A stretch of 47,592 nucleotides of DNA. Source: 66-474 sp035695065. Lineage in GTDB: Bacteria > Pseudomonadota > Gammaproteobacteria > Xanthomonadales > Rhodanobacteraceae. The stretch spans positions 1-47,592 of the forward strand of contig DASSEW010000086.1 of NCBI GenBank assembly GCA_035695065.1, written 5' to 3'. Both the position numbers and the translations under genes were made by a program. Of this stretch, positions 15,510-24,928 are shown one piece after another (positions within the stretch are counted from its first letter, which is position 1; each line of letters begins with the position of its first letter). The notes below the pieces were generated by a model. It was not told where the DNA came from. It worked only from the letters and a program-made list of their open reading frames with translations, and ran no database searches.

Positions 15510-15586
15510 GGAGCGAGCTTGCTCGCGACCCCGGAGCTCTTCGCCATGGATGGCGCTCTTCGAGGTCGCCTGCAAGCAGGCTCCTA
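15510..15586. repeat. inverted repeat in the glyA-ettA divergent region
   Basis: GGAGCGAGCTTGCTCGCGACC on the left and GGTCGCCTGCAAGCAGGCTCC on the right pair imperfectly around a centre with GGAGCTCTTCGCCATGGATGGC. That centre is related to the 27-bp repeat at 6653-6679 and inside pgpA. The promoters of glyA and ettA must lie in or around this element; none is clear. Confidence 0.7.
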
Positions 15587-15610
15587 CCCCGCCCGAACCC
15601 CGGAGCCACG

Positions 15611-17272
<1,662 letters not shown>

Positions 17273-17352
17273 TCTTCGGGACTCGGGACTCGTGACGATC
17301 GTAACGAGGCTCGTCATTCCGGGGCCGCCGCGGCTTCCTTGCGGCGGAACCC

Positions 17353-17430
17353 GGACAAATTCGTCTGGAACGAATTTGAACAGCCGTAGGCTGGCCCGGA
17401 GGGCAAAGTCCATGGACGGACTTTGTAATC
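17353..17430. repeat. 78-bp three-hairpin interspersed repeat, copy 1
   Basis: Successive hairpins are AAATTCGT-ctgg-(A)ACGAATTT, a GCCGTAGGCTGGCC arm region, and CAAAGTCCATGGACGGACTTTG. A second copy at 19730-19807 differs at only a few positions, and compensating differences keep the middle stem. Neither copy contains coding sequence. Confidence 0.85.
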
Positions 17431-17458
17431 TGCTGTTCGACCTGCCCACGCAGACCAT

Positions 17459-17580
17459 GTAGGGCGGGCATCGCCCGCCGGAATCTCCGATCACCCGAAG
17501 CAGCGGCGGACAGTGTCCGCCCTGCCACTGCTCTCTTCAGTTCGTAGGGCGGATCAAGGCGCGCAGCGCCGGATCCGCCG
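17459..17580 (+). repeat. two GTAG-headed REP units
   Basis: GTAGGGCGGGCATCGCCCGCC begins at 17459, and GTAGGGCGGATCAAGGCGCG at 17544 continues to GCCGGATCCGCC. Both share the head and GC stem of the units at 7.4, 14.1, 30.3, 35.6 and 44.9 kb. Confidence 0.75.
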
Positions 17581-17590
17581 ACCGTCGCGA

Positions 17591-17872
17591 TCAGAGCTGC
17601 GAGAAAATCTCCCGCATCGCCGAGTCGTTGCGCTTGTAATTCGGACCGGGTTTCCCGAAACGTTCGTCCAGCAGTTCCAGATCGCTGATCTGCGAAACAT
17701 CGAACAGCGGCTCGGCCTGCGTGCCGCCCTCGATCTGGTGCGCGCGCAACAGTTCGGTGCCGCGATGGCCGATGCCGTGGCATTGCGGCTCCACGACCCG
17801 AACCTTCTCGTGATAGATGAAGCGCAGCCGGCGCTTCTCGCGGATGGCTTGATCGATGACGTTCGCGATCAT
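17591..17872 (-). CDS. small WYL-like domain protein
   Basis: This 93-residue protein begins MIANVIDQAIREKRRLRFIY and has HEKVRVVEPQCHGIGHRGTE, LLRAHQIEGG and, near the end, KRNDSAMREIFSQL. The pattern resembles the strand core of WYL domains (R-x-I/L-x-F-x-Y, then V-x-P) as found in stand-alone small proteins, without a helix-turn-helix. WYL domains sense small ligands or nucleic acids in transcription factors; the function here is unknown. It diverges from the MBL hydrolase gene by 84 bases. Confidence 0.7.
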   Translation of the reverse strand: MIANVIDQAIREKRRLRFIYHEKVRVVEPQCHGIGHRGTELLRAHQIEGGTQAEPLFDVSQISDLELLDERFGKPGPNYKRNDSAMREIFSQL

Positions 17873-17956
17873 GCTCGACGAGTGTCACGCTCGCTCGGCG
17901 CGTGTGCAACTTGAGAGTGGTAGATTGCCGCCATCTCGGCCGCAAGCCACCCTGCG

Positions 17957-18919
17957 ATGTCCCGCTCGCATCCGGAAACCGATCGTTCGCGCCGTCGCCT
18001 GCTGCAGATCGCGGGCATTTCGCTCGCAGCCATCGCCACCGGCAACGCGCGCACACTCGCCGCGCTGCAATCTTCGAAACGCTCGCGACTGATCCTGCTC
18101 GGCACCGCCGGCGGACCGACGCCGAAGCTGGATCGCTCGGCGCCTGCGAACGCGATCGTCATCGGCGACGACATCTACGTGATCGACTGCGGCAATGGCG
18201 TGGCGCGGCAGATGGTGAAGGCCGGACTCGATCTCGGCCGAATCCGCGACGTCTTCATTACCCACCAGCATTCCGATCACAACGCCGATTACGGCAACCT
18301 GCTGTTGCTGGCCTGGGAAACCGATCTCAAGACGCCGGTGAATACCTATGGCCCGCCGCCGCTGAAGCGGATGACGGAACTGTTCCTGCAGATGGACGAC
18401 TACGACATCCAGGTGCGGATCAGGGATGAAGGCCGCCCGCCGTTGGCGCGGCTGATCGTGCCGCACGAGATCACGCAAGGCGGCGTGGTGATGCAGGATG
18501 CGAACGTGAAGGTGACCGCCGCGCTGGTGCAGCATCCGCTGGTGAAGCCCGCGTTTGCCTACCGCTTCGATTGTCCGGACCGCTCGATCGTGTTCTCCGG
18601 CGATACCCGCCCTTCCGGAAACCTGATCGAGCTCGCGCGTGGCGCCGACATCCTGGTGCACGAAGTGATCGACCTGCGCGCGATCGAATCCGTGGTGAAG
18701 AACGAGGCGCAAGCCAGGCGCCTGCGCCGGCATCTGCTGGACGCGCACACGCCGATGTCGCAGGTGGGACAGGTAGCGACCCAAGCCGGCGTGAAGACGC
18801 TGGTGCTGAACCACTTCGTGCCAGGCGCGCCGCCGATTCCGGACCAGGTCTGGTACGACGCGGTGAAGCCGCACTTCGAGGGACGGCTGGTCATCGGCCA
18901 CGACCTGATGGTGCTTTGA
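17957..18919 (+). CDS. Tat-exported MBL-fold metallo-hydrolase
   Basis: This 320-residue protein has a twin-arginine signal (SRRRLLQIAGISLAAIA), so it is probably folded and exported to the periplasm. The metallo-beta-lactamase motif is THQHSDHNADYGNL (H-x-H-x-D-H), with further metal ligands expected at SGDTRPSGN and LNHFVPG...IGHDLMVL. The closest architecture is the RNase Z/arylsulfatase-like branch of MBL hydrolases. The substrate is unknown. The gene ends one base before the convergent transporter gene, leaving no room for a separate terminator. Confidence 0.85.
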   Translation: MSRSHPETDRSRRRLLQIAGISLAAIATGNARTLAALQSSKRSRLILLGTAGGPTPKLDRSAPANAIVIGDDIYVIDCGNGVARQMVKAGLDLGRIRDVFITHQHSDHNADYGNLLLLAWETDLKTPVNTYGPPPLKRMTELFLQMDDYDIQVRIRDEGRPPLARLIVPHEITQGGVVMQDANVKVTAALVQHPLVKPAFAYRFDCPDRSIVFSGDTRPSGNLIELARGADILVHEVIDLRAIESVVKNEAQARRLRRHLLDAHTPMSQVGQVATQAGVKTLVLNHFVPGAPPIPDQVWYDAVKPHFEGRLVIGHDLMVL

Positions 18920-19678
18920 TCAGCGCGGCTGGAACGCCCGCACCTCGCCGTCATCCCGCAATGTGAACGGATTGAAGTCCGTGTCCGGATCGTACGTATC
19001 CGCATTCTCGCGGCGCTTGAGGAAGCCGACCACCGCGTAGGTGAGCGGCGTTGCCACCGTTTCCACCAGCACCTTCATGATCCAGTTGAACAGGATCACT
19101 TTCACGATCGTCTGGCCTTCCCAGATGCCCATGAACGCGATCGGGTAGAACGTCAGGCTGTCCACGCCTTCGCCGATCACGGTCGAACCGATGGTGCGCG
19201 TCCACAGCCAGCGGCCGCGCGTCCACAGTTTCATCTTGGCCATCACGAAGGCATTGGCGAAATCGCCGACCCAGAATCCGACCAGCGACGCCAGCGCGAT
19301 CCGCCAGGTGCTGCCGAACACCACTTCCAGCGCCGGCTGCAATTTCGCATCGAACGGTTCCGCCGGGCTGACCGGCATGTGGATGATCGCCTGCGTCATC
19401 ACGCTCGCGAACACCAGCGCGCCGAAGCCGGCCCAGGTCGCGCGGCGTGCGCGCGCGTAGCCGTAAACTTCCGTCAGCACGTCGTCGAAGATGTAGCTGA
19501 TCGGGAAGAACAGGTTGCCGGCGCCGAAGGTGAGCGCGCCGATCAGCGGCAGCGTGATCGTGCAGACCTTGGCAGGGCCGATCAGGTTGGAACACAGCAG
19601 CACGCCGACCATGCCACCGACCAGCAGGTCGTAATAACGGAATCCGCGACGCGGTGCGCCTTCGATGCTTGCGCTCAT
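18920..19678 (-). CDS. yhhQ: queuosine precursor transporter (YhhQ/VUT family)
   Basis: This 252-residue membrane protein has about six hydrophobic segments starting at YYDLLVGGMVGVLLCSNLIG. Family blocks are ITLPLIGALTFGAGNLFFPI, SYIFDDVLTEVYGYARARRA and GVDSLTFYPIAFMG. YhhQ imports 7-cyano-7-deazaguanine/7-aminomethyl-7-deazaguanine for queuosine tRNA modification. GGGGA seven bases upstream supports the ATG at 19678. A longer frame upstream is translated repeat DNA (it contains a Q-T-N-L-S-R-F-R-G-N-D string). It ends against the MBL gene. Confidence 0.92.
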   Translation of the reverse strand: MSASIEGAPRRGFRYYDLLVGGMVGVLLCSNLIGPAKVCTITLPLIGALTFGAGNLFFPISYIFDDVLTEVYGYARARRATWAGFGALVFASVMTQAIIHMPVSPAEPFDAKLQPALEVVFGSTWRIALASLVGFWVGDFANAFVMAKMKLWTRGRWLWTRTIGSTVIGEGVDSLTFYPIAFMGIWEGQTIVKVILFNWIMKVLVETVATPLTYAVVGFLKRRENADTYDPDTDFNPFTLRDDGEVRAFQPR

Positions 19679-19729
19679 TGCTTTCCCCATTCGCGACGAG
19701 CTCTCAAGCTCGTCATTCCCGCGAAAGCG

Positions 19730-19807
19730 GGACAAATTCGTCTGGAACGAATTTGAACCGCCGGAGGCGGGCCTGAAAGGCAAAGTCCATGGATGGACTT
19801 TGTAATC
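19730..19807. repeat. 78-bp three-hairpin interspersed repeat, copy 2
   Basis: This matches copy 1 at 17353-17430, with hairpins AAATTCGT/ACGAATTT, CCGCCGGAGGCGGGC and CAAAGTCCATGGATGGACTT. Just before it lies CTCGTCATTCCCGCGAAAGC (19709-19728), the reverse complement of the unit at about 6768-6787. Confidence 0.85.
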
Positions 19808-19875
19808 CAGTGACTTTATCCCGGATTGAACATCAGCGCGCTTCGCGCGCGACACCCTCATCCGCCCTTCGGGCA

Positions 19876-19899
19876 CCTTCTCCCGCAAGCGGGAGAAGG
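19876..19899. repeat. CCTTCTCCCGC palindrome before the glycosyltransferase stop
   Basis: CCTTCTCCCGC-AA-GCGGGAGAAGG is an 11-bp perfect stem, preceded by CTCATCCGCCCTTCGGGCA. It belongs to a common class of dispersed palindromes and may also help terminate transcripts ending here. Confidence 0.7.
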
Positions 19900-19901
19900 G
19901 A

Positions 19902-20801
19902 TCATTGATGCCGCGCTTGGCCCCGACGCCGTATCGCCAACACCGGCGCGGTCAGCGCAAAATGCAACCAGATCCCGCACCACACCGCCATGCGCGTGAC
20001 CGGATTGCGCGCAGCCGGATCGAATTTGCGGAACCAGCGCCACATGCCGCGGTGCTTGTGGCGCGACACGAACACCGGCCGGTGCCGGCTCGAACCGCCC
20101 TTGCCGTGCAGCACGCGCACGTGGCCCGCGAGCAGCACCTCGAATCCCGCGTCGCGCGCGCGTCGGCACAGGTCCAGGTCCTCGCAATGCAGGAAGTAGT
20201 GTTCGTCGAAGCCGCCGAGCTGTTCGAACACCGGGCGCGGAACCAGCATCAGCGCGCCGGAAACGTTCTCGACCTCGACGGTCGCATCCGGCATCGGGCC
20301 CGGAACATTGACGCCCGCGTATTTCGGACCCGCATCTTCGCGTCGGGCCAGGCCACTCAGCGTCATCAGCGAACGTCGCAACAGCGGATCACGACGACGC
20401 GAAGCCGGATCAGGCTCGCCGTTCGCATCGCATACCACCGCGCCAATCACGCCCGCTTGCGGATGGTCACGTTGCACATCCAGCAGCTTTGCGACCGTGC
20501 CGGGTTCCAGCATGCAATCGGGATTGAGGATCAGCAGCGCACCCGCATTCACCAGCTTCGCGCCGCGATTCACCGCCGGTCCGAAGCCGAGATTCGCACC
20601 ATTGAACTCCACGCGCACGCGTGCATCGTCCGCGTATTCGCGAGCGATCGCCTGCGGCACGCCATCGCTCGAAGCATTGTCAACGAGGATGATTTCGATC
20701 GGCACCGAAGAAGCGAGCGCGCGAGTCACGCACCCGCGCAGGCCCGCGCCGCTGTCGGCGGAGACGATGATGATCGAAACGAGCGGTTCGGTCAGCGGCA
20801 T
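19902..20801 (-). CDS. family 2 glycosyltransferase (rhamnosyltransferase-like)
   Basis: This 299-residue GT-A fold enzyme starts VSIIIVSADSGAGLRGCV and has the nucleotide-binding IILVDNASSDGVPQ, then NGANLGFGPAVNRGAKL and LILNPDCMLEPGTV (D-x-D equivalent). An acceptor-side block follows: GGFDEHYFLHCEDLDLCRRA. A short hydrophobic stretch near the C-terminus could attach it to the membrane. These features fit WbbL-like transferases of polysaccharide or glycolipid synthesis. It stands alone beside the T2SS genes, so the product cannot be named. Confidence 0.85.
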   Translation of the reverse strand: MPLTEPLVSIIIVSADSGAGLRGCVTRALASSVPIEIILVDNASSDGVPQAIAREYADDARVRVEFNGANLGFGPAVNRGAKLVNAGALLILNPDCMLEPGTVAKLLDVQRDHPQAGVIGAVVCDANGEPDPASRRRDPLLRRSLMTLSGLARREDAGPKYAGVNVPGPMPDATVEVENVSGALMLVPRPVFEQLGGFDEHYFLHCEDLDLCRRARDAGFEVLLAGHVRVLHGKGGSSRHRPVFVSRHKHRGMWRWFRKFDPAARNPVTRMAVWCGIWLHFALTAPVLAIRRRGQARHQ

Positions 20802-20842
20802 GCGCGCAGTTTAAAGCGCGCATGCCTGTCCTGTGTCGCGGA

Positions 20843-23485
20843 TCAGTCCGACTGCACCACGGTCATGCCTTGCAGCATCGTGCGCTGCCGGATTTTTTCG
20901 AGAAGCGCTTCCGCCGCCGACCTCGATGCGGCTGGGCCGGCGAGGACCGTCCAGGAGGCGCCTTGGCCGACCACGCGACTGTCGAACCCGAGTCGCTGCA
21001 AGTGGTCGCGCTCCGCCTGCGCCATGCTCTGCGACGGATAGGCCGCGACCCGTACGGCCCACTCGCCGGAATGCGCGAGGGTCGGCTGCACCGGCGCGGT
21101 TTCGGTCCGGGTCGGCGCGGCAACCGGCGAAGTCACCGCCGGCTGCTCCTGGAACGACCCTTCCTGCAGAGATGCGGCCGGCTGGTGATCGTCGCCGCGC
21201 TCGCGCAGGATCGGCTTCAACGACTCGAACTTGGTCTGGTACTCGTCGGTGATCTCGCGGGCCTGCTCGGCGTTGCCGATCACGCGCGGGGTGATCAGCA
21301 CGATCAGTTCGGTGCGGTCGTGGTTGCGGCTGGTGGTGCCGAACAGGCGGCCGAGCACCGGAATGCGGTTGAGGAACGGCACGCCGTTGTCGGTGTTGAT
21401 TTCGCTCTGCTGGATCAGGCCGCCGAGCAGCACGGTCTGGCCGCTCTGCACCGCTACCTGCGTGCTGAGCGCGCGGTTGGCAATGGTGTAGTTGCCGTAC
21501 TTGTCCTGCGCGGTCGGCTTGCTGACCACCTGCTGGATGTTGAGGTACACCAGTCCGCCCGGATTGACGCGCGGCGTGACATCGAGCAGCACGCCGGTGT
21601 CGATGTATTGCACCTGGCCGACGTTGTAGCCGTTGTTGTCCGCGCCGGTATTGCCATAGCCCGGCGCGAAGTAGGTCTGCACCACCGGAATCTTGTCGCC
21701 CACCTTGATCGTGGTCTCATGGTTGTTGAGCACCACGGTCGAGGGCTCGGAAAGGATCTTGGTGTTGCCGCTTTCCTCGAGGCCCCGCAACGCGAATTGC
21801 AGGTTCTTGCCGGCGAACGAATAGAACAGCGCATCGCTGACCGGGTTGTACTGCACGCCGCCGAGTCCGGCCGCGCCCTGGTGGCGATGGAAGGACTCAT
21901 TGGTGCCCGGCGGCGAACCGGGTTGCGTGCCGATCAGGCCTTCGAGGTAGTACTGCACGCCCAGCGAGAACTGGCCGGTCAGGTCCACCTCCATCACGCG
22001 CGTCTCGATCTGCACCTGCAGCGGCACCTGGTCCAGGCGCTCGATCACCGGCAGCATTTCCTGCCATTGCGAGGGTCGCGCGCGCACCAGCAGCTGGTTG
22101 TTCTCGTCCACCGCGGCGATGCGCACGCCGCTCTCGGTGGTGTAGGTGGTCGTTCCGCGGCCGCCGCCCGCATTGCCGTTTCCACGCCGCGCCGGCAGCC
22201 CGCTTTCCAGGCTGCCGCCGATGCCGCCGTTGTCGGAACCCATGCCGTTGTTGCCGCTGTCGGCCGCGGTGTAATCCTTGCCGCCGCTGTTGCCGCCATT
22301 GTCGCCGTTGAGGCCGCCGAAGCCGTTGTTGGCGATGCCGCTGGTGCCGCCGAGGCCATTGCTGCCCTGCTCCAGCGGGCTGAAGCCCGGCGCGACCTGG
22401 CCGCCGGCATTGGCATTGCCGCTGGGCGTGCCGTTGTAGAGCGCGTTCAGGTGTTCGGCCAGGTCCGATGCCTTGATGTTCTTGACGTCATACACGTACA
22501 GCCCGTTGGCGCCGCCCGCGCCGGCGTCGATCTTGGCGATGAAATCGCGCACCTCGTCCACGTAAGTCGGCTGCGAGGTGATCACCACGACGCTGTTGCT
22601 GTGCTCGAGCGGAATGAAGCGCGCCATGCCCGCCAGCGGCGAATCGCTCTTGGCGCCGAACATCTGGTCCAGTTGCGGCATCAGCGTCGTCGCTTCGACG
22701 TGCTGCAGCGGGACGACCGCCACCGACATGCCGCGCAGCCAGTCCACGTCGAAGGTGCGGATGGTGCGCTGGTAATTGGCCAGTTGTTCGGGCGTGCCCG
22801 CCATCACCAGGATGTTGCGCTGCGGGTCCACCAGCAGGAAGGCATCGGAGGGCGCGAACGGTTTCAGCAACTTCTGCATCGCGTCCGCCGAGACGTAATG
22901 CAGCGGGAACAGCCGTGCGGCATAGCCCAGGTTCGGCGCCGTCGCGCCGAGGCCGGGCACGAGGTTGCCCGCCGCGGCCTGCTTGGCCGGCATCACCACG
23001 TAGCGGTTGCCCTCCTTCACCAATGCGTTGTTGGTCCACGACAGCAGCATCTCCAGGACCGGCAGCACTTCATCGCGCGTGATCGGCTGCGAGGTGGAGA
23101 AGGTGATCGTGCCCTGCACGCCTGGCGCGATCACGTAATTGGAATGCAGCACGTCGCCGAGGATCGCCTTCACCGCCGCCTGGACCGGCTGGTTCTCGAA
23201 ATTGAAGACGATGTCGCCGCGTTGCTGGTGGCGTGCAGCGCCGCCCGGCGCCGCCGCGCGCGCGGCCTGCTCGTTGATGAAACTGCCGGTGCCCAGGGTG
23301 GTGGTCGCCTGCGGCGCCGATTGCACCAGCGGTTCGAACTGGGTTTCGCTCACGGGCGCAGGCGGCGGCGCGTGCGTGCCGGCGATCGCCTCACGCTCGA
23401 GCGCGTGATTGTCCGGGCGCGTGTTCGGGGCGCAGCCGGCGAGCAGCGCGGCCAACAACACGACGATCAGGGGGACCAGCTTCAT
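20843..23485 (-). CDS. gspD: type II secretion secretin GspD (XpsD) with C-terminal SPOR domain
   Basis: This forms the outer-membrane channel of the T2SS. The 880-residue lipoprotein has lipobox LAGC (Cys18), N0 (around IVFNFENQPVQAAVKAILGD), N1-N3 repeats, and a secretin core ending NRIPVLGRLFGTTSRNHDRT then ELIVLITPRVI. Two features are unusual. A Gly/Asn-rich insert (about 22165-22410) lies in N3. After the secretin core come a linker and residues 806-880, beginning SGEWAVRVAAYPSQSMAQAE and containing WTVLAGPAASRSAAEALL, a SPOR-domain pattern. The start at 23485 has GGAGG six bases upstream and lies two bases from the gspC stop. Last gene of the operon. Confidence 0.93.
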   Translation of the reverse strand: MKLVPLIVVLLAALLAGCAPNTRPDNHALEREAIAGTHAPPPAPVSETQFEPLVQSAPQATTTLGTGSFINEQAARAAAPGGAARHQQRGDIVFNFENQPVQAAVKAILGDVLHSNYVIAPGVQGTITFSTSQPITRDEVLPVLEMLLSWTNNALVKEGNRYVVMPAKQAAAGNLVPGLGATAPNLGYAARLFPLHYVSADAMQKLLKPFAPSDAFLLVDPQRNILVMAGTPEQLANYQRTIRTFDVDWLRGMSVAVVPLQHVEATTLMPQLDQMFGAKSDSPLAGMARFIPLEHSNSVVVITSQPTYVDEVRDFIAKIDAGAGGANGLYVYDVKNIKASDLAEHLNALYNGTPSGNANAGGQVAPGFSPLEQGSNGLGGTSGIANNGFGGLNGDNGGNSGGKDYTAADSGNNGMGSDNGGIGGSLESGLPARRGNGNAGGGRGTTTYTTESGVRIAAVDENNQLLVRARPSQWQEMLPVIERLDQVPLQVQIETRVMEVDLTGQFSLGVQYYLEGLIGTQPGSPPGTNESFHRHQGAAGLGGVQYNPVSDALFYSFAGKNLQFALRGLEESGNTKILSEPSTVVLNNHETTIKVGDKIPVVQTYFAPGYGNTGADNNGYNVGQVQYIDTGVLLDVTPRVNPGGLVYLNIQQVVSKPTAQDKYGNYTIANRALSTQVAVQSGQTVLLGGLIQQSEINTDNGVPFLNRIPVLGRLFGTTSRNHDRTELIVLITPRVIGNAEQAREITDEYQTKFESLKPILRERGDDHQPAASLQEGSFQEQPAVTSPVAAPTRTETAPVQPTLAHSGEWAVRVAAYPSQSMAQAERDHLQRLGFDSRVVGQGASWTVLAGPAASRSAAEALLEKIRQRTMLQGMTVVQSD

Positions 23486-23486
23486 G

Positions 23487-24320
23487 TCAGCCTCCATCAT
23501 TGTTCTGCTTGTTCGCGTCCTGCTTCTGTGCAGCCTGGTTGCGGCGTTGCTGGATGCGCGCCTTCAAGGCGGCGGCCCACGCGTCGGCGGCATCTTTGTC
23601 CAGCTTGGACGATGGTTGCGTGTTCGCCGGCGACGCCGGCTGCGGTGCATTGCCCGATTGCGGTTGCGGTTGCGGTTGCGGTTGCACCTGGGGCTGCGGC
23701 TCGGGCGTCTCTTCCGCGGCGGAAGCCGCCGGTGCGGCTTCCGGTTGCCCGGAGGATGGCTCCGGCGCATTCTCGCCGTTCTGCTGCACCATCGGCTGCC
23801 CGGACGGTTGCGGCGCATTCTCGCCCGCGCCGTGATTGCCCGGCGCGGGCCCCACCTTCAGCGGCAACTCCGTGCGCGAGCCGTTGATGTCCACCACCGC
23901 GCTGCGCGGCTTGACCTCGACCACCGTCGCGCCGTTGGCGCTCTGGCCTTCGCGCACGCGCAAGGTGCGGCCGCTGTTCTTCTCGCGCAGCAGCGCCATG
24001 TGCAGGCCCGGCAGCATGATCACGCCAGTCAGTTCCAGGTCGCCGGTGTTGGTGTTGCCGTTGCTTCCCGCGGGCGCCGCGATCGGCTTGCGATCGGGAC
24101 TGAACAGCGGTTTCTCCCACACGTTCGCGAACTGCTCCAGCGGCGGCACGCTCGGCGGCGGCGTGGCGGCACGCGCCGGGGGCAACGGCGGCGGCGACGC
24201 GTCGTCGTTCCAGTGCGCGCCGCGGCCGAGGCCCGCCCACAGCGCGATCAGCAAGGCCGCCAGCAGCACGGCAAGTAGGCCGAGCGCGGGCGTCAGGCGG
24301 CGACGGTCGGCGGCGTTCAT
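23487..24320 (-). CDS. gspC: T2SS inner-membrane clamp protein of GspC type (XpsN)
   Basis: This 277-residue bitopic protein has one membrane helix (LGLLAVLLAALLIALWAGLG, about 12-32), a Pro-rich periplasmic linker, then a homology-region domain with ELTGVIMLPGLHMALLREKN and GQSANGATVVEVKPRSAVVD. In the Xanthomonas system this position (XpsN) bridges the inner-membrane complex to the secretin. The C-terminal third is low-complexity and Pro/Gln-rich, including a P-Q repeat encoded by hexanucleotides at 23657-23685. No PDZ domain is obvious. The start overlaps the gspM stop by four bases. Confidence 0.85.
   Translation of the reverse strand: MNAADRRRLTPALGLLAVLLAALLIALWAGLGRGAHWNDDASPPPLPPARAATPPPSVPPLEQFANVWEKPLFSPDRKPIAAPAGSNGNTNTGDLELTGVIMLPGLHMALLREKNSGRTLRVREGQSANGATVVEVKPRSAVVDINGSRTELPLKVGPAPGNHGAGENAPQPSGQPMVQQNGENAPEPSSGQPEAAPAASAAEETPEPQPQVQPQPQPQPQSGNAPQPASPANTQPSSKLDKDAADAWAAALKARIQQRRNQAAQKQDANKQNNDGG
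23657..23685 (-). repeat. hexanucleotide repeat encoding a Pro-Gln tract in gspC
   Basis: The plus strand reads TTGCGG almost five times in succession. Changes in copy number would keep the reading frame and simply lengthen or shorten the P-Q tract of XpsN. Confidence 0.8.
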
Positions 24321-24928
24321 GTGCCCGCACCGCTGGAACGGATGTAGCCCGAGAGCGTGAACTGCACTTCCAGTTTCGGCGACGGCGGCGAGCCCGGCTG
24401 CGCGACCTGGTAGATGGTGATGTCGTCCACGAACATGTACGGCAGCGCGCGATCGAAGTCGTGCAGCACCGCGGTGAGCGGCTGCATCGCGCACTGCAGG
24501 GTGATGCTGACGCTGACGCGGCGGTAGGGTTCCTTGCCCGCGCTGTTCTCGATCGGCATTTTCTGCGGCATTTCGCAGCCGCCGCCTTCATTGGCGTGCG
24601 CGGCGACCACGTCGGAAGCGCGCTGGATCAAGCCCGCCGCCGCGGCGGACGGATCGGTCTCGGGCAGGAACGCGTTCGCTGAAGCGCCGCCCGCCTCGAG
24701 TTGCTTCAGCCGTTCCTGCAACTGCGGCTGCTGCGCGATGGCCGCGGCGTAACGCGCGTGCTGTGCGCGCAGGTCGCGCATCTGCGCGCGCTGGTCCAGC
24801 AGCGGCGCCACGAACCACCAGTGCACGAACACCAGGTAGAAAATCGCGAGCGCGAACAACGCCAGCACGATCGCGGCCAGCCGCGATTGCGCGGGGCTCA
24901 GCTTGATCGGCTTAAGGCGTGGCGGCAT
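24317..24928 (-). CDS. gspM: T2SS protein GspM (XpsM type)
   Basis: This 203-residue bitopic protein has a short cytoplasmic N-terminus, a membrane helix (LAAIVLALFALAIFYLVFVH, about 17-37), a coiled-coil stretch with Gln and Arg heptads (about 45-80), and a ferredoxin-like periplasmic domain ending FTLSGYIRS. GspM partners GspL in the inner-membrane platform. Sequence is poorly conserved in this family, so the call rests on topology and on its place between gspL and gspC. It overlaps gspL by 17 bases and gspC by four. Confidence 0.85.
   Translation of the reverse strand: MPPRLKPIKLSPAQSRLAAIVLALFALAIFYLVFVHWWFVAPLLDQRAQMRDLRAQHARYAAAIAQQPQLQERLKQLEAGGASANAFLPETDPSAAAAGLIQRASDVVAAHANEGGGCEMPQKMPIENSAGKEPYRRVSVSITLQCAMQPLTAVLHDFDRALPYMFVDDITIYQVAQPGSPPSPKLEVQFTLSGYIRSSGAGT

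Larger units (their letters stand above)
17273..17590. other. 318-base gap made of repeat elements
   Basis: After ettA come a GGGACTCGGGACTCG unit (17279-17292), the sequence CTCGTCATTCCGGGG, a GGCCGCCGCGGC palindrome, a 78-bp three-hairpin repeat (17353-17430), and two GTAG-headed REPs (from 17459 and from 17544). No gene was recognised; the longer open frames here are translations of these repeats. Confidence 0.7.

Noticed and set aside
20822..23887. Very long (1021-codon) open frame on the plus strand opposite gspD
   Set aside because: It mirrors the codon bias of the GC-rich gspD gene, has Arg/His/Ala-rich composition and no motif; a known artefact of high-GC coding DNA.
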